Of a stretch of 64,000 bases of DNA, positions 27,313 to 35,898 are shown in pieces. The position numbers were made by a program, and so were the translations under genes. Every line of letters begins with the position of its first letter. Position 1 is the stretch's first letter. The stretch spans positions 62,001-126,000 of the forward strand of contig NZ_JACJSI010000005.1 of NCBI RefSeq assembly GCF_014698065.1, in the 5' to 3' direction. Source of the stretch: Nostoc flagelliforme FACHB-838. GTDB lineage: Bacteria; Cyanobacteriota; Cyanobacteriia; Cyanobacteriales; Nostocaceae. The notes under the pieces were generated by a model. The model made no database searches and was not told the origin of the DNA. It saw only the letters and a program-made list of their open reading frames with translations.

Positions 27313-28485
27313 CTACTTGCTAGCGCTAGTACCACTACCAACAGCGATTTTATACTCTGGACTGATTTGATCAGCAGCAGCAGCCACTTTTGTAATGACG
27401 TTTTGGGGTAAAGGAACATACCCTAGTGCCGTAGCATTCTTTTGACCCTCAGTTAAAGCGTATTCGATTGCAGCTTCCATAGCCTTAGCTTTTGCCGCAT
27501 CAGGATATTTTTTGTAAGTCAACAGCCAAGTGTAAGTGACGATGGGATAGGAATCAGCGCCTTCGGGATCGGAAATGAAGACGCGAAGATCAGGCGGTAG
27601 AGTTGCTGATGCCAGAGTTTTAGAGGCTGACTCTTCAGTAGGTACAATAAACTGACCGCCTTTATTTTCTAAAGCAGCGAACTTGAGACTATTTTGTTTG
27701 GCATAGCCGTACTCGACATAACCAATAGAACCTTGTGTTTGTTGGACTTGAGCGGTAACACCCTCATTCCCTTTCGCACCAACTCCCACAGGCCAGTTGA
27801 CAGTTTTGCCTTCACCAACTTTAGTCTTCCACTCCGGGCTAATAGCATTAAGGTGTTTTGTGAACACACCTGTTGTTCCGCTACCATCAGAACGATAAAC
27901 AACTGTGATTGCCTGGTTAGGAAGGTTTACACCTGGGTTAGCCTTGGCAATTTGGGGATCATTCCAAGACTTGATTTTGCCTAGTAGAATATCAGCGTAA
28001 ACGGCTCGTGGTAGCTTTAGTTCTCCAACATCAGGCAAGTTATAAGCCAGCACAATACTACCAGCAGTTACAGGCAGTAAAATAACGCCCTTATCCGCTG
28101 GCACCTTCTGGATTTCTTCGTCGTTCATGGCAACATCGCTGGCAGCAAAGTCTACAGTCCCTTTGAGAAATTGCTGAACTCCAGCACCGCTACCAACTGA
28201 GGCATAGTCAATTTGCAAATTTGGATATTTTTTATTTAGATCCGTAAACCATGTATCATACAGTGGTGCTGGGAAAGACGCACCAGCCCCGCTTAACTTG
28301 ACATTTCCACCCAAATCTAATTTGGTTGAGCTGGAGGCAGTAGTATCTGTAGCAGTACCAGGATTGGAGGTTGTGTTATCCGAGTTTTGCTGTCCGCCAC
28401 ACGCAGCCAGGCTGATTGTCAGTGCTAACACTGAAACTGAAGCTGTAAAGCGATGAACTTTTGTTACATTAAATGGTGAGCGCAT
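27313..28485 (-). CDS. pstS: Phosphate-binding lipoprotein PstS
   Basis: 390 residues. The signal peptide ends with lipobox LAAC (Cys29), then a Ser/Thr-rich linker to about residue 55. The binding domain follows: VKLSGAGASFPAPLYDTWF, DYASVGSGAGVQQFLKGTVDFAASDVAMND, and YRSDGSGTTGVFTKHL, which give the phosphate-contacting Ser, Arg, Asp and Thr residues. The N-terminus is an exact family fit. It is the first gene of the pst operon, with a Pho box 56-85 nt upstream of the start codon. Confidence 0.97.
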   Translation of the reverse strand: MRSPFNVTKVHRFTASVSVLALTISLAACGGQQNSDNTTSNPGTATDTTASSSTKLDLGGNVKLSGAGASFPAPLYDTWFTDLNKKYPNLQIDYASVGSGAGVQQFLKGTVDFAASDVAMNDEEIQKVPADKGVILLPVTAGSIVLAYNLPDVGELKLPRAVYADILLGKIKSWNDPQIAKANPGVNLPNQAITVVYRSDGSGTTGVFTKHLNAISPEWKTKVGEGKTVNWPVGVGAKGNEGVTAQVQQTQGSIGYVEYGYAKQNSLKFAALENKGGQFIVPTEESASKTLASATLPPDLRVFISDPEGADSYPIVTYTWLLTYKKYPDAAKAKAMEAAIEYALTEGQKNATALGYVPLPQNVITKVAAAADQISPEYKIAVGSGTSASK

Positions 28486-29079
28486 TGCTATAAATATTTT
28501 AGTAACTTTTCAGGTGAGCGTTTCTAAGATACTCCTAAAGGACAACAATAAAGATTAACAAGAGGTTAACAAAGCAAAAAGGTGCTTGTTTTTTTGATGA
28601 AGAGCAAACCATTGTTTCTAGTTTTGCTTGATAAATTTTATACTTTTGTTATAGGTTTAAGATATAAATGTCACTACAATTAAGTGAATTATACGTATTT
28701 ACAAAAATTTATTCTTAGTGTGGTTTCGTTGATCAATCAATGAAAAAAATATAAAACATTAATTTAGGATTAATCATTAAGCACTTTGTAGACAAATTTA
28801 GACACTCTTCCGAAATACTAGTGTTTATACTAGTATAGATCATGTTAATATTACCATATTTTAGGTTAAATATAGAATTCCGAACACGCCTCAGCCAAAA
28901 AAATAAGATATATATCTAGACACCTCAGCCGCAATTCGTAAAACTGAAAAATTACATACCAAAAAGGCAAAAGAAAATATGCTAGTTCTTAAGATGTCAG
29001 CACAAATTTTATTTCAATATTAATGAATATACTAGGTGCTGTTGGTTTTCCCTTTTGCTTTTCCCTGGTTGCCTGATAA
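28486..29079. other. Divergent regulatory interval pstS / bioY
   Basis: About 590 nt, AT-rich. It contains the Pho box at 28541-28570 (separate entry), a 7-bp inverted repeat TACTAGT/ACTAGTA at 28816-28835, and a 12-nt palindrome AGATATATATCT near 28906. It must carry the promoters of both pstS and bioY. Confidence 0.55.
28541..28570 (-). promoter_or_regulatory. Pho box upstream of pstS
   Basis: Read on the minus strand: GTTAACCT, 3-nt spacer CTT, GTTAATCT, spacer TTA, TTGTTGTC. This is the cyanobacterial Pho box layout of 8-bp tandem repeats with 3-bp spacers and consensus near (C/T)TTAACC(T). The third repeat is poor. It begins 56 nt upstream of the pstS ATG. Binding by the SphR/PhoB-type regulator is inferred. 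Confidence 0.75.
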
Positions 29080-29667
29080 ATGTTTGCTGCTTCCAATCAA
29101 TTACTATGGTCTATGATTGGCTTACTCCTGACAATGGGTGGCACCTTCTTAGAAGTTTATGGCATCACCTTACCTTGGACTTGGAGTCAGCACGGAATTC
29201 AGACTTTTTCTTTAGGTGTCACTTTTCAAATTGGCGCAGTATTATTAGTGGGTTGTTTAGGGGGCACAAATGCCGGGGCCCTCTCGCAAATTGCCTATTT
29301 AGTCATGGGGTTAACCTTACTACCAGTATTTGCTGATGGCGGGGGTATTGGTTATATCAAGCTATCTCAGTTTGGCTATTTACTAGGCTTTATTCCTGGA
29401 GCATGGATTTGTGGCTTGTTTGCCTTTAAAGCTAGACCTCGACTAGAAACTCTTGCTTTTAGTTGCATCTGTGGCTTGTTAACTCTCCACATCTGCGGTA
29501 TTACTTATTTGATTATTAGCTATCTTTTTCAGTGGAAAGGCACAGAAAATTTACCCTTAATGCAAGCAATCCTCAGATATTCCTGGTTTCCATTACCAGG
29601 TCAGCTAATTGTTGTCTGTGCGGTTACTGTAATAGCATATATATTGCGTCACTTAATGTTTTATTAG
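29080..29667 (+). CDS. bioY: Biotin transporter BioY
   Basis: 195 residues with six hydrophobic segments; the substrate-binding S-component of an ECF biotin transporter, which may work alone or with a shared energising module. The BioY pattern is visible in FSLGVTFQIGAVLLVGCLGGTNAGALSQIAYLVMGL, then FADGGGIGYIKLSQFGYLLGFIPGAWICG. The last segment is LPGQLIVVCAVTVIAYILRH. It lies 94 nt upstream of lspA on the same strand, separated by heptamer repeats; this neighbourhood recurs in cyanobacteria. No bioN/bioM is nearby. Confidence 0.9.
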   Translation: MFAASNQLLWSMIGLLLTMGGTFLEVYGITLPWTWSQHGIQTFSLGVTFQIGAVLLVGCLGGTNAGALSQIAYLVMGLTLLPVFADGGGIGYIKLSQFGYLLGFIPGAWICGLFAFKARPRLETLAFSCICGLLTLHICGITYLIISYLFQWKGTENLPLMQAILRYSWFPLPGQLIVVCAVTVIAYILRHLMFY

Positions 29668-29705
29668 TTGATTGTCTTTCGTCCTTTGTCATTTGTCAAA
29701 AGCTC

Positions 29706-29754
29706 ATGACCAATGACCAATGACTAATGACCGATGACCAACGACCAATGACTA
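29706..29754 (+). repeat. Tandem heptanucleotide repeat (ATGACCA type)
   Basis: Seven consecutive copies of a 7-nt unit, ATGACCA with single-base variants, fill the space between bioY and lspA, ending 7 nt before the lspA start codon. The same unit appears at 36849-36941, 47161-47210 and 52918-52945. These match the short tandemly repeated repetitive sequences known from heterocystous cyanobacteria. Confidence 0.8.
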
Positions 29755-29761
29755 ATTCACC

Positions 29762-30238
29762 ATGCGTTTAAAAAATCGTCTTTTCTGGATTGCTGCCTTC
29801 ATCGCTTTTTTCTTAGACCAAGTAACAAAGTACTGGATAGTGCAAACCTTTAGCTTGGGGCAGACACTACCATTATTACCTGGGATATTTCACTTTACCT
29901 ATGTAACTAACACTGGCGCGGCTTTTAGTCTGTTAAGTGGGAAAGTAGAGTGGTTACGCTGGCTATCTTTAGGAGTGAGTTTAGTATTGATAGCGTTAGC
30001 GTTGTTTGGCCCAACATTAAATTTGTGGGATCAGTTGGGCTATGGTTTAATTTTAGGTGGAGCTATGGGTAATGGTATTGATCGTTTTGTTTTAGGCTAC
30101 GTCGTTGATTTTCTTGATTTTCGCCTGATTAACTTTGCTGTATTTAATGTGGCAGATTCGTTCATTAGTATCGGTATTGTTTGCCTGTTAATTGCTTCGT
30201 TGCAAAAAACACCGACTTCAACCGACAGACCGTATTAA
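29762..30238 (+). CDS. lspA: Lipoprotein signal peptidase (signal peptidase II)
   Basis: 158 residues. Membrane aspartyl protease that cleaves the signal peptide of lipidated prolipoproteins, such as the TolB-like pair and PstS in this window. Four membrane helices. The catalytic aspartates are Asp116 in the YVVDFLDF segment and Asp132 in FAVFNVADSFI; the conserved DQVTKYW (residues 19-25) and NTGAAFSLL segments are present. The start ATG at 29762 immediately follows the heptamer repeats. A hairpin terminator follows at 30246. Confidence 0.97.
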   Translation: MRLKNRLFWIAAFIAFFLDQVTKYWIVQTFSLGQTLPLLPGIFHFTYVTNTGAAFSLLSGKVEWLRWLSLGVSLVLIALALFGPTLNLWDQLGYGLILGGAMGNGIDRFVLGYVVDFLDFRLINFAVFNVADSFISIGIVCLLIASLQKTPTSTDRPY

Positions 30239-30245
30239 ACTATTA

Positions 30246-30270
30246 AGCCTGGGATAATTAATCCCAGGCT
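30246..30270 (+). terminator. Hairpin after lspA
   Basis: AGCCTGGGAT and ATCCCAGGCT form a perfect 10-bp stem with a 5-nt loop, 8 nt after the lspA stop codon. No long T-run follows, as in many cyanobacterial terminators. Confidence 0.6.
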
Positions 30271-30447
30271 AGCTGTTATTGAAACCCTTGCTCTGTCTTA
30301 TATGCTAAGACTTTATCTATAAAGGTTCTAGGAACTTTGGTTTATTATTTTACACCAGTATGCATAACTAGTGTAAGAGTTCAAAAAAGATGCACCGATG
30401 ATCGCTGATGGCAAACCAGTTATTCTGATTATGCCTCAGCTTTCAAT

Positions 30448-31092
30448 TTAATTACCTGTGGCAGGAGTTTTTGGTGAACTAGAGTCGGGAATACTCATAC
30501 CTGGTTCGGTAGTGCTGCCAGGAGTGGGGGATTCAGATGGGGTAACATTTTCTGGTGCTGGAGCTAAATTGCTAGGAGCGCCAGATTCAGATGGGGTGGC
30601 AGTTCCTGGTGCTGGAGCTAAATTGCTAGGAGCGCCAGATTCAGATGGGGTGGCAGTTCCTGGTGCTGGAGTTAAATTTCTAGGAGTGCCAGATTCAGAT
30701 GGGATGGCAGTTCCTGGTGCTGGAATGCTTTCGGGAGTGCCAGATTCAGATGGAGTAATGGTTTCTGGTGTAGTTGTGCTATCAGGAGTAGTTGTGCTAC
30801 CAGGAGTAGTTACATCAGGTGTGGTAGTGCTACCAGGAGTGGTTTCTGCTGGTGCCGTAGTGCTACTAGGAACACTAGGGCTGAGTGCTGTGCCGCCGGG
30901 ACAGCGGGAATTGAGCGGAAAATTCTTGCACAGAATTTCCATCCCTTGTGGCGACATCTTAATTTCCGCTGGTGCACTCGTGGAGTCGCTACTGGATTGA
31001 GCTATGAGGGATTTACTGGATTCGGCTACAGCAATATTAGTGGTAAATGCCAAAGATAAAGCCGCACCAATCAGAGTCAGAGATTTTCCCAT
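30448..31092 (-). CDS. Secreted Pro/Thr/Ser-repeat protein
   Basis: 214 residues. The signal peptide ends about residue 23 (AALSLAFTTNIAVAES). A short conserved patch with two cysteines (EILCKNFPLNSRCPGG) follows, and the rest is low complexity. It contains a TTPGSTTTPD-type stretch and then about four 18-residue repeats of the form TPSESGAPSNLAPAPG(TA). The repeats are near-identical at DNA level, implying recent expansion. Disordered, possibly cell-wall or sheath associated (inference). Short cyanobacterial proteins with the same N-terminal CKNFPLNSRCP patch exist, but no function is known. Confidence 0.7.
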   Translation of the reverse strand: MGKSLTLIGAALSLAFTTNIAVAESSKSLIAQSSSDSTSAPAEIKMSPQGMEILCKNFPLNSRCPGGTALSPSVPSSTTAPAETTPGSTTTPDVTTPGSTTTPDSTTTPETITPSESGTPESIPAPGTAIPSESGTPRNLTPAPGTATPSESGAPSNLAPAPGTATPSESGAPSNLAPAPENVTPSESPTPGSTTEPGMSIPDSSSPKTPATGN

Positions 31093-31526
31093 TATGTAAT
31101 TAACCTCAACGGAACACTCGACCCATTAAAACAGACAATGAGATTTAGAAAATCTTCCTAAATGAGTATATTTAGGTTTGTTTCAGAATATGTGGATATG
31201 TAAAATTGGTAAAAATTCAATCTCTTCTTTGTTGATAGCTAGTATTTAAAAGTACAAAAGTAAAAGTTATAATTGTAGTTATTAAATTAGTAATGGTATA
31301 TGCAATAAGGCTTTTAGAATGGAAGAAAATGTTATGAGTTTATAAAGAGGTGACAAAAATAACAGCTTTATTTTTGTCATAAGCTAGATTATAAGTATAA
31401 ATTAGCTCAAAAAGTTCCGTATACTCAATTTATGCTTTGGCTTATGAGTAAAATGATGAAAGACTAACATCTAAATTGATTGTAATTCGCCCGATTCTTC
31501 ACTAAAAACTGTGATGTGAATAGCCG
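31093..31526. other. Divergent interval with a 12-bp hairpin
   Basis: 434 nt, AT-rich, between the repeat protein gene and the FHA-PBP gene, which are transcribed away from each other. Its one clear structure is the inverted repeat at 31351-31379, described separately. Confidence 0.5.
31351..31379. promoter_or_regulatory. 12-bp perfect inverted repeat (operator or hairpin)
   Basis: TGACAAAAATAA and TTATTTTTGTCA are exact complements around a 5-nt loop (CAGCT). The site is 148 nt upstream of the FHA-PBP start and about 260 nt upstream of the divergent gene. A role as operator, or as a terminator of an unseen short transcript, is possible. Confidence 0.45.
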
Positions 31527-33797
31527 ATGAGTTCTCCCCAACCCCCTCACAAGCCACAAACGTTACTAGGTCAACTGACTCAAGCAGTACATACAATTCA
31601 AGCTAGGGTCGATTTTTCTAAATTGGCGCTCAAGCCTAATGCCAAAGTACCAGAACTTTGGGTGCAGGATGCGGGGGCGGATAAAGCAGAGGTCTATCCA
31701 CTGTTGGGCGATCGCTATATTCTAGGTCGTAGCTCCAAATCAAGCGATATCGTCATCCGTAACCCTGTTGTCAGCCAAATTCACCTGTCTCTGTCACGGA
31801 ATTCTACTCAACGCACACCAGTCTTTGTCATCAAAGACGAAAATTCCACCAATGGCATTTATCGTGGCAAGCGTCGTGTTAGCTCCCTAGAACTGCGCCA
31901 CGGTGATATTCTGACTTTGGGCCCCCCAGAACTCGCCGCTTCTGTGCGGCTGCAATACGTCGATCCACCAGCCTGGTATGTCAAAACTGCAAGTTGGACA
32001 GGTTATGGTGTCGGTGGTGTCAGCGCCCTGTTAGCCTTAGTAATTGGAGTCGAATCGCTAAAATTCTCAGTTAGACCTTTACCTACAGCTACACGCGCCC
32101 CAGTAGTTGTTTACGCCCGTGATGGAGCCACTCCCCTGAGAGAGCCTCGGACTATCTCTCATGTAGACATGAAGCGATTAGAAGAATTTGGCTCTTATTT
32201 GCCTGCTGCGGTAGTGGCTTCAGAGGATAGTCGTTATTACTGGCACTTTGGGGTTGACCCTCTGGGGATTTTACGAGCCATATTGATTAATAGCCGCAGC
32301 GGAGATGTGCAACAGGGAGCCAGCACTGTTACCCAGCAAGTTGCCCGCAGTTTGTTCCGTGATTATGTAGGCAGACAGGATACCCTTGGACGCAAATTGC
32401 GGGAGGCAGTTGTTGCCCTGAAGCTCGAAACCTTTTACAGCAAAGATGATATCTTGCTGATGTACCTAAATCGGGTTTTTTTGGGAGGGGATACCTCTGG
32501 CTTTGAGGATGCAGCCCGATATTACTTTGAGAAGTCGGCTAAAGAGTTAACTTTGGCAGAAGCGGCAACATTGGTAGGAATTTTACCTGCTCCCAACGCC
32601 TTCGATTTTTGTGGGGATGGGCCAAATAAGCTAGAAGCGGCTGAATACCGGAATCGCGTGATTAAGCGGTTGCTGGAGATGGGCAAAATTAAACCAGAGG
32701 ATGCAAACCGAGCTAGACGCTCCACTGTTCAAATTAGCCCTAAAGTATGCGAACAGCAAGCTAAAACGATCGCTCCTTATTTTTACAGTTACGTCTTCTC
32801 TGAACTCGAATCAATCTTGGGCGAGGGAGCTGCAAGAGAGGGAAATTATATCATTGAAACCAAGCTTGATCCAGCGATACAGAGACAAGCAGAAGCAGCT
32901 TTAAGTAATTCAGTGAACAACGCTGGTAGAAATTTTAATTTTTCTCAAGGGGCAGTAGTTACTCTTGACTCCAGTACAGGCAGTATTCTGGCAATGGTGG
33001 GCGGCACTGATTACAAAAAAAGTCAGTTCAATCGTGCTGTTCAAGCCAAAAGACAACCAGGTTCCACCTTCAAAATCTTTGCTTATACTGCCGCTATTCA
33101 ACAGGGTATTTCACCATTTAAGAGTTATTCTTGCGCCCCTTTAACTTGGCAAGGCTTTACTTATAAACCCTGTCGTGCCGGTGGTGACACTAGCCTCGAT
33201 ATTGCCACCGGGCTGGCGCTTTCAGAAAATCCCATCGCTTTACGAGTTGCCAGAGAAGTTGGGCTGGATAAAGTCGTGTCAATGGCGCAGCGTTTGGGGG
33301 TAAAGTCAAACCTCGATCCGGTTCCTGGCTTGGTACTAGGTCAAAGTGTAGTCAATGTTTTGGAAATGACTGGTGCTTTTGGTGCTATTGGCAATCGCGG
33401 TGTGTCCAATCCTCCCCATGCCATTAACCGGATTTTAGACAGTGGTGATTGCCGCGATCGCAACGATATCAAAACCTGTCGTGTCATCTATTCCTTCGAC
33501 CAAGATCCGGCTGCTAACAAACAAGTGTTGACAAATGGTGTCGCCGATGAGATGACTAGTTTGATGCGCGGCGTAGTTACAAGAGGTACTGGTCGTAGTG
33601 CTGCCATTGGACTAGGGGAAGCTGGTAAAACTGGCACGACTGATAAAAACGTTGACTTGTGGTTCATAGGTTTTATCCCCAGTCAGCGACTTGTAACTGG
33701 TGTTTGGTTGGGAAACGACAACAACTCCCCTACATCTGGTAGTAGCGCTCAAGCAGCTCAATTGTGGGGAAATTATATGCGGAGAATTACGCGGTAA
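31527..33797 (+). CDS. Class A penicillin-binding protein with N-terminal FHA domain
   Basis: 756 residues. Bifunctional peptidoglycan glycosyltransferase and transpeptidase. Order: FHA domain about 60-135 (GRSSKSSDIVIRNPVVSQIH, binding phospho-threonine peptides), membrane helix about 158-178, glycosyltransferase 51 domain with catalytic Glu233 in ASEDSRYYWHFGVD and QQGASTVTQQVARS, then the transpeptidase domain with Ser513 (STFK), SEN, and Lys701 (KTGTT). The FHA domain on the cytoplasmic side would link wall synthesis to Ser/Thr kinase signalling, which fits the many such kinases of Nostoc (inference). All catalytic motifs are intact. Confidence 0.93.
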   Translation: MSSPQPPHKPQTLLGQLTQAVHTIQARVDFSKLALKPNAKVPELWVQDAGADKAEVYPLLGDRYILGRSSKSSDIVIRNPVVSQIHLSLSRNSTQRTPVFVIKDENSTNGIYRGKRRVSSLELRHGDILTLGPPELAASVRLQYVDPPAWYVKTASWTGYGVGGVSALLALVIGVESLKFSVRPLPTATRAPVVVYARDGATPLREPRTISHVDMKRLEEFGSYLPAAVVASEDSRYYWHFGVDPLGILRAILINSRSGDVQQGASTVTQQVARSLFRDYVGRQDTLGRKLREAVVALKLETFYSKDDILLMYLNRVFLGGDTSGFEDAARYYFEKSAKELTLAEAATLVGILPAPNAFDFCGDGPNKLEAAEYRNRVIKRLLEMGKIKPEDANRARRSTVQISPKVCEQQAKTIAPYFYSYVFSELESILGEGAAREGNYIIETKLDPAIQRQAEAALSNSVNNAGRNFNFSQGAVVTLDSSTGSILAMVGGTDYKKSQFNRAVQAKRQPGSTFKIFAYTAAIQQGISPFKSYSCAPLTWQGFTYKPCRAGGDTSLDIATGLALSENPIALRVAREVGLDKVVSMAQRLGVKSNLDPVPGLVLGQSVVNVLEMTGAFGAIGNRGVSNPPHAINRILDSGDCRDRNDIKTCRVIYSFDQDPAANKQVLTNGVADEMTSLMRGVVTRGTGRSAAIGLGEAGKTGTTDKNVDLWFIGFIPSQRLVTGVWLGNDNNSPTSGSSAQAAQLWGNYMRRITR

Positions 33798-33844
33798 ATA
33801 ATGGGGAGTAGGGAGTAAGCTAGTCCCCAGTCCCCAATCCCCAA

Positions 33845-35275
33845 TTACTGATATCCCTGCCAAGGAGTGACTTCCAGCATACCGCTAGGCTTGAATATCA
33901 CTTGGAAGTGTGCTAAAGGTTCTTTGTCATTGGGAGGTGCGACATTGGAACCATAGATAGCGTTAAACATCTTGGGAAGAGGTGTTTCTCGGAAATAGTC
34001 AAAGGCAACTTGGTTTAGTGGTTCATAGTCAGCAATTACACCATCTTTGTTGACTGCTACTCGATATTTCAAATCTCGCGTAAAGGTGGTAGTACCACTC
34101 CAACTTTGGCGAACTGTATTATAAAGCTTTTGATTTAAACCTTTAGTTATATTAGAGTCAGTAATTTTTGTACCTACTACCTCTGGTGTTCTCGCATATC
34201 CCCGCCAAGGGCTAACTTGCAACACACCATTTGTAGTAAACACTATTCGGAATTGGGCGACGGGTTCCTTGGAAATGGGAGCGCGGTTAGCAGGATTATA
34301 AAGTAAGTTGGGCAGAGGAGTTTGCCCGACTCCTTGATTTGCCTCTTTATTCACCGCCTTGTAACCAACGATCGCTCCATCCGCAGCTACACCCAGACGA
34401 TAGATCAAATCCTGTTGCAACCCTGAACGCTTGATCCAAGCTGGATGAACTTGATTATACACTTGGCGATTCAATGCACGCAGCTGCGACGGATCGGTAA
34501 TTTCTGGAACTGTATTTAAAAGTGCTTCTAAATCTTTAACTGCTGGCTTTGTATTAGCTGTGGTTGTTGCTGTAGGCGTTGCAGTAGCGATGGGAGTTGC
34601 AGTAGCCGATGCTGGAGGAGTAAGGCTCTTTGTAGAGCTAGTTTGCTCATCTGGTTTAGGCTGTGGTGGACGCATTTGGGGAGGTGGAATCAAGTTAAAA
34701 GCGATCGCAGCTACTGCTAAACTTGATACTCCTATAGCAGCAGGAACAGCCTGCCTGATCAAAGCCTGACTAGCACCGCCGTAGCGTCTGGTAACGGGTT
34801 GTAGTTCTAGAGATAATTCTGGTAAAGTCTGCGTATCAGCAAAAAACTGATCTACTGCTTCCACTAAATCAAACAACTGCACCGTATTCAAATCTATTTC
34901 AATCGGCGGACGTTTGGAATTTTTAGACTGCGACTCAAACCCTTCTGGAGAAGCTTCTGAATGTATGATTAACCTATGTCGGTTGCTGTCAATTTTCTGA
35001 AACTCTACTAGCTCTGATTCCTGATTGTGTGCTTGCGGATTGGGTACACTACTTAAAAATTCTTGGGCATAGCCACTAACAGCCCTCACCAAACTTTCAA
35101 AAAATTCTCGCCCTCCGGTTAGAGGTTGATTATAACCAGATAAATAGCATTCTGCATTTACCAATATTGATAATTCCGGGCGCATTTCTTGGAAGTGTGC
35201 AGCCCTAGTAACATCACTTAACCCTTCTAAAAGAAGCGTACAATTAGGTAGACTGTACTTACGTTGAATATTCAT
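33845..35275 (-). CDS. DUF4335 domain-containing membrane protein
   Basis: 476 residues, found paired with DUF3038 in cyanobacteria; function unknown. The N-terminal DUF4335 region spans about 1-185 (NIQRKYSLPNCTLLLEGLSD at the start, SLELQPVTRRYGG near its end). A membrane helix follows at about 194-215 (AAIGVSSLAVAAIAFNLIPP), then a Pro/Thr/Ala linker. The C-terminus is two tandem copies of a domain of about 110 residues: L-x-x-Q-x-YN-x-V-x-x-x-W, then DL-x-YR-x-x-V-x-x-DG-x-I-x-x-Y, TPLP, KEPxAxF, and L-x-V-x-PWxGY in both. The ATG overlaps the upstream stop by 4 nt, so the two are translationally coupled. Confidence 0.85.
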   Translation of the reverse strand: MNIQRKYSLPNCTLLLEGLSDVTRAAHFQEMRPELSILVNAECYLSGYNQPLTGGREFFESLVRAVSGYAQEFLSSVPNPQAHNQESELVEFQKIDSNRHRLIIHSEASPEGFESQSKNSKRPPIEIDLNTVQLFDLVEAVDQFFADTQTLPELSLELQPVTRRYGGASQALIRQAVPAAIGVSSLAVAAIAFNLIPPPQMRPPQPKPDEQTSSTKSLTPPASATATPIATATPTATTTANTKPAVKDLEALLNTVPEITDPSQLRALNRQVYNQVHPAWIKRSGLQQDLIYRLGVAADGAIVGYKAVNKEANQGVGQTPLPNLLYNPANRAPISKEPVAQFRIVFTTNGVLQVSPWRGYARTPEVVGTKITDSNITKGLNQKLYNTVRQSWSGTTTFTRDLKYRVAVNKDGVIADYEPLNQVAFDYFRETPLPKMFNAIYGSNVAPPNDKEPLAHFQVIFKPSGMLEVTPWQGYQ

Positions 35276-35898
35276 TCCACTTCACCGTCAAAAAGACTAA
35301 TCCAGAATCGCTGCATTCCAGCTGTACCAGTACAAAATAGTAATTGTCCTAACAAATTTATCGCTAGCTCATCTAATTTTTCATCAGAAGTTAATGCTAG
35401 TACACCAGAACGCCGAGCATTCATCCGGCTCTTAAAATGCGCTCTAAACCGCTCTAGGTAATTAGATAGCCGCAAATTCTGTTCTAATGGAATCTGCTTC
35501 TCTTCCATTTGTTGACATATCATTAATAACTGGCGGATGACAACAGTTAAACGCCGCGCTATGTAGCAAGCAATAACCACCAAAGCTTTTGCTTCCATAA
35601 TAGTTAAGGGACGACGTATATGCGCTCTTCGTAGTGGGTTAGAGCTACGCATCCGCCATAAATTCACTCTATCTTTAACAATTCCTTTAAGATCCAACTC
35701 TTGAGCAAAAGCCAGGATTGCTTCTGAACCACCAAGCTCTAAAGCTTCAATTGCCAGTAAAATCAGGTCAATTTGCAACCTGGTTCTTCGAGGACAAGTT
35801 TTGGAAGCGATCGCTGGATCTGGTAAAGTGTCCAAAATCATCGGCAGTGAGTCTTGGGTTGGACTGTTGAACGGCGTTAAACTTGCTGAGACATTCAT
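35272..35898 (-). CDS. DUF3038 domain-containing protein
   Basis: 208 residues, soluble and mostly helical. The segment RLQIDLILLAIEALELGGSEAILAFAQELDLKGIV, followed by RVNLWRMRSSNPLRRAHIRRPLTIMEAKALVVIACYIAR, is typical of DUF3038. It has no catalytic signature. The last codons overlap the start of the DUF4335 gene (ATGA). The upstream 426 nt hold the likely promoter. The conserved pairing suggests that a cytoplasmic partner (this protein) works with a membrane-spanning one (inference). Confidence 0.85.
   Translation of the reverse strand: MNVSASLTPFNSPTQDSLPMILDTLPDPAIASKTCPRRTRLQIDLILLAIEALELGGSEAILAFAQELDLKGIVKDRVNLWRMRSSNPLRRAHIRRPLTIMEAKALVVIACYIARRLTVVIRQLLMICQQMEEKQIPLEQNLRLSNYLERFRAHFKSRMNARRSGVLALTSDEKLDELAINLLGQLLFCTGTAGMQRFWISLFDGEVE

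Noticed and set aside
28816-28835. TACTAGT/ACTAGTA repeat as a second pst regulatory box
   Set aside because: It does not match the Pho box spacing or sequence; kept only as a note in the interval entry.
30458-31000. 180-codon plus-strand frame rich in Gly and Val
   Set aside because: Antisense to the Pro/Thr repeat gene, which has a signal peptide and a conserved Cys patch.
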